Part shown: in pieces, positions 40,201-50,130 of the stretch
Numbering within the stretch: position 1 is the first letter of the stretch
How the letters are laid out: each line of letters opens with the position of its first letter
Source: Paracentrotus lividus
Taxonomy: Eukaryota > Echinodermata > Echinoidea > Camarodonta > Echinidae
Direction: 5' to 3'
Assembly (NCBI GenBank): GCA_940671915.1
Contig: CALNVZ010003425.1
Span: 37,234,707 to 37,298,706 of the forward strand
DNA: 64,000 bases
Translations under genes and position numbers: made by a program
The notes under the pieces: model-generated
Told to the model about the DNA's origin: nothing
What the model saw: only the letters and a program-made list of their open reading frames with translations
The model's database searches: none

Positions 40201-40600
40201 GTAACAAAACACATACTTTTCCCCCACAAAACATTTTATACAAATCAAATTGTAGGTTATTTCACACATTCGTTTTGTTAATAGTTATCTCCAAAGGTAT
40301 ACTTTAGACTAGCTGTTTAACACACTCTCAATGAGAGTGTTGCTCAGTTCGGTCTCCCTTTTTAAAAAAAATCTACAAAAGTAACTATTTCAAGCTAGTG
40401 GTTACAAAAAATATTATCTGTGTCCTATGAACTCACAGCATGAGTACAGAGGGAATCAAATTTTGCAAAAAGGGATCACCATTCATCTCAGAAAAATGAA
40501 AGATTTGTAGCAACGGCAGAGGTATCTGTTATTGAAGAATGACGTGAATATCCATGATACCAACTTGTGATCCTTATTGCTTTGTATCTCAAGTTGTAGG
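37294..40600 (+). repeat. 3.3-kb duplicated block, copy 2
   Basis: Second copy of 30974-34233. Its reverse transcriptase frame is the more intact of the two, while its counterpart of the 34085 exon is broken. Each copy therefore seems correct where the other is not, as expected for two noisy readings of one locus. Confidence 0.85.
38270..38815 (-). pseudogene. Non-LTR retrotransposon reverse transcriptase, C-terminal fragment
   Basis: The minus frame reads SPNILRNLYCSLVRSYFSYC, then TLVWGYTKVSNVSKLTLLQK and KIIRIVVNISFRTHTNPLF, the usual post-catalytic region of LINE ORF2 ('LY.SL..SYL.YC...WG......L..LQKK..RII'). After a frameshift comes FDYNCNIHNYPTRSLRDYSY, also typical. The catalytic core is absent, so the copy is dead and 5'-truncated. 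Confidence 0.8.
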
Positions 40601-40609
40601 TTGGCTGAT

Positions 40610-41655
40610 GTTCCATGTCAGATTGCTGTATAGTAGGCCTCATTGTTTGCACTCTAGAATTGAAAGAAATACAAACAAACAATTATAGGCTTTATAGGAG
40701 ACTATATGTAACTGAGTGGTTGTTTTAATCATATTCATTGTATAATAACTATAATTTGATTTGAATTTAAATATAATGACCATTAAAAAAAGTAACCTAG
40801 AGTAACATGTTTTTTATATTTATATCTATGTTCATGATAAAGTTGGTCTTTACAACATTAATTTTCTTAAGGGGAAATAAAATTATGTTGGGAACCATGA
40901 TGAAAAGCCAAGATTGTCAAATCTGCAGGAGGCTTAAAATGGTAAAGAAATGGGTGATGCTACAAATGCCATTTCTCTCTCTCTCTCTCTTTAGAAAGAA
41001 CCAAAAACTATATAATGAGCATGCATACATCAGAAATGTACGCTCATGAATTTAATTTTGCATGTTTTCTAACACTTAAAATAAAGGGGAAACAACGGAT
41101 GTGTCTATTTTAAGAGTTGGAAAGAAACGGCAAATCAATATGTATTCAAATCATACAGATCTGTATCATACATTACAACAGATGTATATATGCCATATAT
41201 TGCTAAATAATCATCTAATCCTTCTGATCTTTAAATTCAATGATGTGTTTTGAGCTACTACCTACCATGATTACAGTTGACCTTTAATATACAATTGGAT
41301 GAATCCAATTCTTTTTTACTTCTAATTAAACTATCATGGAATTCAAGTTTATATGTAGATGAACATTTGTACTTTTTTTGGGGGGGGGATGTAAACCTTA
41401 CCTGAGTTTTACTTGGTTCTAGGTTCAACTTTGATGTGATCAGTCATTGCTAGACCAACAGGCAATACAGTGTTAGCCTACTGTAAAAACGGTGGATGCA
41501 TTGTACTCGTACGAGAGAGAGAACTCTCTGACAGTCTGCTCACTGACTAGGCCTGCTCCTGCTAGACCGTCCTAGTCCATCGATTGTCTTGGATATGACT
41601 TGTGATCCATTCCAAATCTGGCTGTCAAAAAAGAATGAAATAAAGAGAGAAAACA
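40610..41655. other. Sequence without recognised gene
   Basis: AT-rich DNA with a CT microsatellite near 40975-40991. The frame at 40807-41049 has no recognisable domain. Confidence 0.5.
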
Positions 41656-41657
41656 AA

Positions 41658-43183
41658 TATCAGCCATTCCGTGTAACTTGACACCGATGCTTAAAATTTC
41701 AAAACAAACCAATGAAAAATATATAGTACTTTTTGGCAAGATACATATCTAAAACGTATAAATCTGAATTTTCACCACCTTTCATCTTCAAACAAAAGTA
41801 TGTTTTTGGTAATGATTTTAATAACATGTTTCCATAGTGATTAGATTCATACATTTTAATTCTGTTTCATTTTATACCCATCTTGTCATATCACATTGAT
41901 TTTTGAATTTATATGAACCAAGCTTAACAATATTTCTAATTGAAAACACCCTCAAAATGTGTCACGCAAGTCACAAAAATACAGCCATTTTTTAAGTTCA
42001 CAATAAAAGTAGTAGAGTGTATAACTTGTAGTTGATAAAAAGTAAGGAGCTTAGGGTCCTCATCATACCAGCAAAGAAGATTTCCAAATGTAGGCCCCTT
42101 CATTGTGAAAAAAACACCCTAAAGCCTGTCACGCGAGTCACATTAGGGTTTTCTTAGGGTGCTGTCACGCGAGTCACATTTTACAAAACAGCAAAGTTTT
42201 TGAAAATATGGATGATTAGAATTTTGTTTGAAAAGAAATAAAAACCTGCCTTCAAATAAGTTCTTGTAAAATGTTCTAATTATCAACTTTGAAGCTAACA
42301 ATTGGGTTTTTTGGCCAATAATTGAGAAATAATAGGTAAATTTTACATGAAATTTGGGTGAAAATGAGAAAATAGGATGGATTTCAAACCCCTAAGATCT
42401 CTGCCATAAAGTTATTAAAACTTCTGAAACTTGGCATCCTGGTAGGACATATTATGAAATATAATCCCTTAAAGTTTCATAACTTTATCTTAAATATATC
42501 TTTAGTTATAAAAGTTTATTAATCATAGGTTTTTCACATTTGCTTTTCTATAAATTATGATGCTACAATACACAAGTCAATGGGAAAATCACCATTTTGC
42601 ATGTGTATGTTCCAAGAGCTCCAAATCTGTCTTGAATGAAATAATTCTTTGTTTTAAGTTGTATGTGATACAACTGACTATAAATGTTTTGTTTGGTTGA
42701 ATTGTGACCCATCTACTATTATGTAATCATGATAATTGGTTCAACTTTTAGTCCAAAATGACACTCGTCACGTGAGTCACACTCCTGTGTCACGCGAGTC
42801 ACATTTTGAAAATGCGTGGTTAAAATAAAACAACTGGCCAAAGGATAATTAATTTTACCTGGTAATTGCTTATGTTTCAAAATTATCTCCAGAAAATTCA
42901 TGTAAATCAGATAAGTAACTTCTGAGGAAATTTTAGTCAAGTACAGTAAGGTCAAAACCTTCAATAGGTCGCGTCACGCGAGTCACAGGAAACAAATTGA
43001 AATATCTCCAACAAAAATGACTTTGCAACCAAAATTTCTTTTTGCTAATGTGTATTGTCATTACCTTGATTGAAATAAGTAAGAAAAAACAGGTCTGCAT
43101 TAATGAAATTTTTAAGTAATTAGCCTTAACAAGTTGGTATTTTTGTGTAAATGTCACCGCGAGTCACAATGGAATGGCTGATA
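41658..43183. mobile_element. 1.5-kb non-autonomous transposon with repeated GTCACGCGAGTCACA motif
   Basis: The ends TATCAGCCATTCC (41658-41670) and GGAATGGCTGATA (43171-43183) are a perfect 13-bp inverted repeat. If the outermost TA is the duplicated target, the element proper starts TCAGCC. Inside are seven copies of GTCACGCGAGTCACA or one-base variants, at about 41960, 42128, 42164, 42767, 42788, 42973 and 43152. The last sits against the right terminus. No transposase frame is seen. The layout parallels the 16463-19392 element with a different motif. Confidence 0.8.
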
Positions 43184-43550
43184 ATGATATATCAAATGAA
43201 AATTCCAGATGAATTCTAAAGCTAATTCTAGATTTCGTGGGGATTTTTGTTTTAATCTAGGGTCTACAGGGATAGATATAGACTAGCGATCTATGGCCTA
43301 GGCTAAGGCTAGATATTAGTAGTATGCTGAGATATAGAGTCTTACTAGGTCTAGCCTAGCCTAGCATGAGCAAATATATAGACTAAATAATAATGTCTAC
43401 AGGCTATTCAGACTTTTTATAGTTTAGAAAAAATAAAAAAAAAAAACGCACCCAAAGCCAAGACCTTGCAAGCATCGTTGATGCTCACAGGACCACATGT
43501 CTCGACCTGCCAGGCCTCAGCACCGTGGCCAAAGAGTCAAGACCTGAAGT

Positions 43551-43612
43551 AGACCGAGGCTGCTCTGTCCTATGAGGGCCGGCCGATGAGGAACAGAAAG
43601 CAGCCTCGGTCT
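43551..43612. repeat. GC-rich perfect-stem hairpin
   Basis: AGACCGAGGCTGCT at 43551-43564 pairs with its complement at 43599-43612. After a 2-base bulge, CTGTCC pairs with GGAACAG, leaving a loop around GGCCGGCC. It sits in a GC-rich island (about 43445-43625) in otherwise AT-rich DNA. It could be the core of a small inverted-repeat element or a structured transcript; nothing identifies which. Confidence 0.5.
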
Positions 43613-43629
43613 AAACTTAGACCTGAAAG

Positions 43630-44530
43630 GTGCACGCATCTATCGCCGAAACTATTTGTTTAATTTGCAGGAACAAAATGTGTGCTATTGATCGTATAGA
43701 AGTCTAAATGACTACTAGTAGTCTAGATTATTCGTTAGAGTCTAGATCTAGATTTCTAAGTACGTTAGGATCAAGTTTAGATCTCACACTCATTAATTAT
43801 CTGGCATGACCAGTTACGCCTCAGACTTCAGACACGTCATGGGTCCTAAAGTATTAGATCCTAAAGAAATTTTATAGTCTATTGCATCAGAATCCTAGAC
43901 ACCTCGCATAGACTAGTACTAGGAGATTACAGGCCTGCGAGACCCAGTCTTACTATTATCGAACCTTCTTTATGTCCTGACCCCCCCCCCCCTCCCCGGC
44001 CCCTCCCTGAAGACAAGTAATTAGTTAAACGACCAGTTCATCAATATTCATCGGTCGGTGACTCAGACATAAATAAAGTTAGCGCTCCCATTCTAGGCCT
44101 AGAAATAACTTAGACATAGTAACAGAGCTAACTTGTTAGGTCTAAATCTAGGCCTTATGATTACGAATGCATAACCCTAAATGGCCAGCAAGTCTATTAG
44201 CCACATCGAAGAGATAGTATCAACAAGATTGACAACGACAACCGTACTTGTTTATTAATATTAATAATACTATATCTAGGCCTAGACATCTACCGTACGT
44301 GAATCTTTATGAACGGGACTGAGTCTGGGGGAAAACTGTGTGAGTGGCGTTTATATGGCGTTAATTACCATACAATAACCCCATAAATCGGGCGTTAAAC
44401 AAATCATACGTTTCAACAAAAGGTGATGCATATGTATCCCTCTACTGAAAATGCTTGGTTCGTCTTGAAATGAATCATATTTGCAGAAAAAACAAATTTA
44501 CTTACTTTTTCAGCCAGTCCCGTCAGCGGT
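43630..44530. other. CTAG-rich intergenic sequence
   Basis: Rich in TCTAGATCTAGA-like words, also seen near 53465-53520. No gene recognised. Confidence 0.4.
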
Positions 44531-45474
44531 AGTGCAACTACAAGGCTGGTCTCGGATTTCTTAGCCGGTATGACGTCAAACAAACGGTGCTTTCTGATTG
44601 GTTTGAAGTTGGATTGAGCCTGCGATCCCTTGCGATCCAGTCGGAAGGATTCAACATGTCGAATCCTTGCGACTGGCCTTCCGACTGGCCTCTGACTAGC
44701 TTACGACTCACGACTAGCAAGAGCTGTGACGTCATTTTTGACCTCTGTCAGTCATGAGGTAGTCGTGAGGTAGTCGGGTCGTAAGGTGTGCGGTGGCCTT
44801 TACATGTACACTATATGGGAGAGCATACTCATCACTTAAGTCAGATTATAAAGATTGTTATAAGAAATATAAAGAGAATTAATCTAACTAACAATTTAAA
44901 GGAAACATAAGTCATGACACAATTTCAAATTAATCAAAATGAATATCATTTTTAAGTATTCAAATTATCACAATCATCATAAATTTACTTATGCATATCA
45001 ATAGTAGGATTTTCAGCTTCTGGGCTGTGTTCACCAAATTGTTTTAAGTTACAAATGACTGGTGCTCAGTTCTTGTGCTTCAGTAAATGATTTAGAATAA
45101 AATAAAAATTTAGATTAAGTATAGCACCAAAGAACATGTTCCAGTTGTTCCTAAATTTATTAGTAACTGTACGAACGACTTTAAGAAACACCCCCATGAT
45201 ACTGTAATACATTAACCTTCCACCAGCCTATTGCCTTTCCGAGTGCAATAGACTTTTGAGGTATGCCAACCTTAAAAGAGATTGTAAATATAGCAAACAA
45301 TCGTTCAAATGCATTTTACCTGTGTGAATCTTCAACTCATTGCAAAATTGGTGAAAATAAAAGGCTGTAAAAACTTACTGGTTTTACGGTACATTGGTCA
45401 TGCAAACAAGACTAACGGGGCACACACAAGTAACTAAGATGCCTTCCCAAAATACATTGTGGGCCTATCATTTA

Positions 45475-45674
45475 CAGGGGTGATATTCACTCTTGAAAAA
45501 AAAAAAAAAAAAAACAACTGTAGGCGAGCGAAGCGACCAGAGGGAAGAGGGGTGGGAGGGGGTTTGTCCCCCATCAAAAAAAAAAAATAATAAAATAAAA
45601 AAAAAAAAAAAAAATTGACAAAAAAAAACAAAAAATCGCAAATCCGATTTAAATCGCAGGAATATCACCCCCTG
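45475..45674. mobile_element. 200-bp MITE beside the Pygopus 3' end
   Basis: Starts CAGGGGTGATATTC and ends GAATATCACCCCCTG, with CATTTA directly flanking both sides (a possible 6-bp duplication). The interior is mostly poly-A with a short GC-rich core (GGCGAGCGAAGCGACC). It lies about 135 bp beyond the Pygopus stop codon and may lie in that gene's 3' untranslated region. Confidence 0.75.
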
Positions 45675-45810
45675 CATTTACTCATGTGTGCCCAATGCGA
45701 CACTGTGGGACCAGTGTGTGACCAGGGCAATACATAATGCATAACAACATAATTATCTTTTAAATGGTATCCAATATATACAAAACATTCGCAATGAAAA
45801 GATATATGAG

Positions 45811-46827
45811 CTACGTGATTGGTTGCGTCTTCAGCCTAACCAGGGGTATTTTCTTCTCCCTGACACAACGGTCGCATACCCATTCGGCTGCATGCTCGGA
45901 GTTAAGAAGCGTGTAGGCGGTGGTGGTCATACCCGTGCAGATGCGATGGAACCATGTATGGCAGCTGCTCACACAAATGACCGCATCCTCTGAATCCTGG
46001 ACTTGCTGGTGGCAGATCCCACAAGGGAAAAGAGTCTGAGGGTTACTATACATCATGGGTGGCATAGGGCCATTAGAGTTGTGACTGTTGGCCATGTTGT
46101 TGGGGTACGGCCCGCCACCGCCGCCACCACCACCACCAGGTGGCATGCCATGTTGGTGATGAAATGAGTTACCATAGGGCCCAAACTGATTGTTCATGGC
46201 CGCTGTGCGGCCGAGGCGGCGTGTGAGCAGGTTGAGACCCCGTGCGGTTGCTGTAGCCCCGCTGGGGTCGTCCTCAAAGGGATTTGAGGCTACTATGTTG
46301 TCACCACTGGGATTGGGTGGGGGAGCCAGATTGCCTGCTCCAGAACCACTCCCTGGGCCCTGAACAAATTCACAAGGAAATATGGTTAGACGTTGATGGA
46401 ATTTTTAAAAAAACTGTAATCAATTATCAATCTACTGGTCATTTAGACTTAAATTTCCAAATGTACAGCCTGATGTGAATTCAATACAATTTTGCCAACT
46501 GTAAAAAATTGACTACCGTTAGGGGAAGCCAAGTAACTTTCAAATTGTGAACTGATTTGGGTCAATCTAGTAACATTTAACAAAATCATTCAACAGGTCC
46601 CATTTCTTCGTATAAAAAAAAAAAATGTTATCCCTGACAAAAAACAAGCTGATTTTTTTTTGTCCAGAGGTGAGACATAAAAAAGAAACATTTGTTACAA
46701 AATATGAAACAAAGGATTACCTTTAAGCCGGGAGGTTTCTTGCGTTTCTTGGTGGGACTTGGTGGCTGACTTGTGGACGACCCCTTACTGCTGTCAGTGT
46801 TCTCACGCTCACTGTCTGTTGATGCAG
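45811..46827 (-). CDS. PYGO: Pygopus, C-terminal two coding exons
   Basis: Minus-strand exons 46827-46721 (107 nt) and 46359-45811 (549 nt, with the stop) join across a GT/AG intron in phase to about 217 residues. Pygopus is the nuclear co-activator that binds BCL9/Legless and methylated histone H3K4 in Wnt/beta-catenin transcription. In order: a Ser-rich tract, the nuclear signal PTKKRKKPPGLK, the homology box IVASNPFEDDP, a Gly/Met/Pro-rich linker with nine glycines, and a PHD finger (FPCGIC..CVSSCHTWFHRIC..WVCDRC) with all Cys/His zinc ligands. The first exon codon is split (phase 1), so an N-terminal exon lies upstream; I could not find it before 64000. PHD and NPF box together make the identity secure. 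Confidence 0.93.
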
Positions 46828-46829
46828 CT

Positions 46830-47130
46830 AATGGAATAAAGAGAGGGAGAATGGGAGCAGTATTTATTAACAGTTCATATAAGTGTTGTACACATGTAGA
46901 TTATGGGTCACGACTGGTGACACAAAGCGTATGGTTTTGGTTTTTGAGTAGGGCAATTCATATTAAAATATGTGTAGATTGTTTGAGAATATCTATCGCA
47001 ACGCTGATCTACAACGATACCCCACTTATACAAGACGTCAATTCAACTTTGAAAATTATGACTTGGTTTTCCTACTTAGAATGCATGGTAAAACAATTCA
47101 ATCTTTACTCCAAATAAGCATGATAAAAAC
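46830..47130. other. Pygopus intron or upstream sequence
   Basis: No coding exon recognised. The plus-strand frames at 46773-47281 overlap the Pygopus exon or the repeat next to it and are not genes. Confidence 0.5.
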
Positions 47131-47134
47131 AACA

Positions 47135-47520
47135 AACAAGATTAATACTCGACCGCGTGCGGTCGAAATATATGCCTCCGCCGTTGCCAGATTAGAAATA
47201 TATGGCACAACTCTGTACATGGAATTGCACAATTTGACCTCTGTGACCCTTGACCTTCGACCTAAAAACTCCAAAATCTAAACAGATCATCTTCCTACGG
47301 TGATACATACTACCCTTAAGTTTGAAGCTCATATCTCCACTGGTTCTCAAAATATCGCGATAATGAACTCGATACATAGAATTTCACAATTTGGCCTCTG
47401 TGACCCCTACATAGTCCAAAATCTAATCAGATCGTCGTCCAATGATGATACATACTACTTCTAAGTTTGAAGCTCATACCTCAACTGGGCCTGGGCTAAC
47501 CTAGCCCCACGATCATGACG
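47135..47520 (+). repeat. Two diverged tandem units of ~165 bp (TGACCT-rich)
   Basis: Units at about 47210-47365 and 47370-47500 share CACAATTTG.CCTCTGTGACCC, TCCAAAATCTAA.CAGATC and CATACTAC..TAAGTTTGAAGC. Degenerate related phrases continue to about 47960. This resembles dispersed TGACCTTTGACC-type repeats of marine invertebrates; that is from memory. Confidence 0.6.
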
Positions 47521-49092
47521 AACCATGATATTTCAGGCCTTAAGCAGATTATCTAATAAAATTAAAATTTTTGGTTCTGGTAGTTACTAAAAAAAAAGTT
47601 TAGGCCTTCTAATTGGCCCTACACAACGTACATGTCTGAACTTGACTAAAGTCTTAACAGATGTGCAATTTATAGAAATTAGGCAATCCTTCCCAAAAAC
47701 TACATGTAAAATGCTTTTTTTCATAGAAAGTTCATCGACCTTTCAACTTTGTCAGATGTCGCCCATATTCGACCTTGAGACATACCATTGCTATGAATTT
47801 GCCGATCGTACTTAAAAGCCGCGGAAAGATATAAAGTTGTATGTACTACAGCAAAGTAGAACTTTGTAAAGTTTGATGAACCTTTGACAGAGGTTTGAAA
47901 TATGATCTAACTTGACCCGAGTCTTTAAGAGATGTAACACTGGTATGAATTTGATGATTGTAGGTCAAAGATGTAGAAAGCTATTAGTATACCCAGTTGT
48001 TGTGTGTCCAGATAATTTTGAACAGCCATAAAAAGGTTTGAAACCAAGCAATTTTTTTTTTTTTTTTGAAAATATTATACAGAACACAATATTGATGAAG
48101 ATTATAAGCACTGATAAACATGTGTTTTGGGCATAATAGCAGTTTTCCACTCTTAAGTATTTTCAAGGAAATTTTTAGGAGGTGTAATATTTCCAGGAAA
48201 TTTCAGGAAATCTGAAATTTCACGGTGTACACAATATTCATTTTGGAGCTCAAAATTTTACTGCTCGCGCTTCAAGCCTGCATGATTGATTTTGACCCAA
48301 TTTCAGGAGGTGTGCAGACAAAAGAGGTTTTAAAATTATGGTCATTAGGTTTACTTCAAGCTTGCTATACCATTGTCCAAAGTTTGTATTTAAATGAATT
48401 TGAAGATTTCAGGAAATTTGAGATTCAATTTTGGGATATTTCTTTTTTGAGCAGTGGTAACACTGCATAATAGTAAGACATAAAACAATCCTCAATTTTG
48501 CGCGATGCGTTAAAAGTCCAGATACAAAAACCCACCCTAACTTTGCGGATACTACTTTGAGACGGGTTTGAAACTACTTTGAGATGGCTTTGAGACAGCT
48601 TTGAAAATTGTTGCGGAGACGTCTCGAATACTTTTCATCCGTCGCAGAGACAATATTTTCTTTTCTGTCGCGGACACGTCTCTGCGAAGTGAGATACACA
48701 AAATTAGGGCCAAAGCTACAGCTAGACTCTTTTAGTCTTTGTGGACCATGTCCATGACCCATATCCGAACTTGACCCAAGTCATTACAAGAAATGCACAT
48801 GAGACAATCAAAAGAAAAAGAAAAAAAAAAAACCTTTCATATTTTTGTAAAAAACTAGAAGCCTCAGCTCACAAAGTTGCAATTTGGGCTAATCAAATTT
48901 GTACAAAATCATACAAATAATGTGTGAAATGAATCGGTCCTACTAATCACCGTGAAGAGCCGCAAAGAGCCGCGAAGATGCACTGAAAATACTAATCACC
49001 GCGAAGAGCCGCGAAGACGCACTGAAAATACTATTCACCGAGAAGAGCCGCGAAGAGCCGCGAAGAGCCGCTAAGAGCCGAGAAGAGCCGCT

Positions 49093-49513
49093 AACACAGT
49101 AAATTGCCATTACGTCCCATGCGATTTCGTCCAATAGCCATGTCGTTTAATGCCAATCGGTCTAATGCCATTTGGTCCAATAGCCACTTTGTCTAAGAGC
49201 CATTTGGTCCAAGAGCCACTACGTCTCATAGCCACTTCGTCCAAAAGCCCAATGCAATTTCGTCCAATAGCCATGTCGTCTAATGCCAATCGGTCTAATG
49301 CCATTTGGTCCAAGCCACTTTGTCTAAGAGCCATTTGGTCCAAGAGCCATTATGTCTCATAGCCACTTCGTCCAAAAGCCCTTTGGTCCAATAGCCATTT
49401 GGTCCAATAGCCACTTTGTCCAATAGCCACTTTGTCCAATTGCCAATCGGTCCAATGCCATTTGGTCCAATGCCCATTTTGGCCAATACCCATTTGGTCC
49501 AATAACCGTTACT
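49093..49513 (-). repeat. Inner tandem array, left arm (~15-bp units)
   Basis: About 26 variant units of GGTCCAATAGCCATTT type. The repeats translate as Trp-Thr-Lys-rich strings on the minus strand (YWTKWLLDK and similar), which explains the long open frames at 49110-49572. A diverged one-off relative of this array lies at 57481-57735. Confidence 0.85.
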
Positions 49514-50130
49514 GTTGGGGCAAGGCGCGGATCCAGGAGGCGCTTGGGCCCGCACCCTCCCCCCTCCCCCACTGGTTATGAAAAAATCAAGAATAAATAG
49601 GCCCCTTAAATAAATAAAAGGGGGAAATACGGAGAAACGGAGGACCGATCCCGATTAATATGAACATTATCCCTAAAATACAAATTTAATGTCTACACCA
49701 CCCCCCCCTTATCGCACATCACCGTGCCAGCATGAACAAGAAAAAAAAAAGCTGTATTTATGACCTTGATATTGAATATATTGTGTTTATTTACTATTTT
49801 TCGAGGAAGCTGTTCTTTTTTTTTTTTTTTTTAAATAAATGTTTGTCGCTCTCTCGCTCCCGCTCTCTCTCTCCCTTTCCCTCTCGCTCTCTCTCTCTCT
49901 CTCTTGAAGTATTAGTATTTATTCTTAAAAATGTGTAATCCATGGAATTGTAACCGTTTTCTTTTGTTTTGTTTTATTTTTTATTTTTGCTGTTGTTTTG
50001 TTTTGTTTGTTTTTGGTCTTGAAACAGATGAATGGCAAGCGAGAAATAATTTTATGAAAACAAATGGAATTAAATTTTCAATTTTGAGATCTGAGGAGAA
50101 AATTATTGTACATTGTGTATCTGTAATGGT

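Larger units (their letters stand above)
30349..44799. mobile_element. 14.45-kb interval bounded by 53-bp inverted termini (candidate large transposon)
   Basis: The left end at 30349 starts AGGCCACCGCACACCTTACG; the right end at 44799 reads the same in reverse complement. They match over 53 bp with one difference. TTA flanks both sides (30346-30348 and 44800-44802), as in PIF/Harbinger insertions (TWA target). GACTAGCTTACGAC-like sub-repeats extend the right end to about 44535 and the left to about 30480. I found no partner end near either terminus, which favours one element over two small MITEs. No transposase was recognised inside, and one internal block is duplicated, so the true length is uncertain. 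Confidence 0.55.

Noticed and set aside
42120-43160. GTCACGCGAGTCACA copies as a host enhancer of clustered binding sites
   Set aside because: All copies lie within an element defined by 13-bp inverted ends, so a transposon origin explains them more simply; a regulatory role is not excluded.
49110-49572. Frames encoding Trp-Thr-Lys repeat proteins
   Set aside because: They result from ~15-bp DNA tandem repeats in a transposon arm; several frames are open at once.
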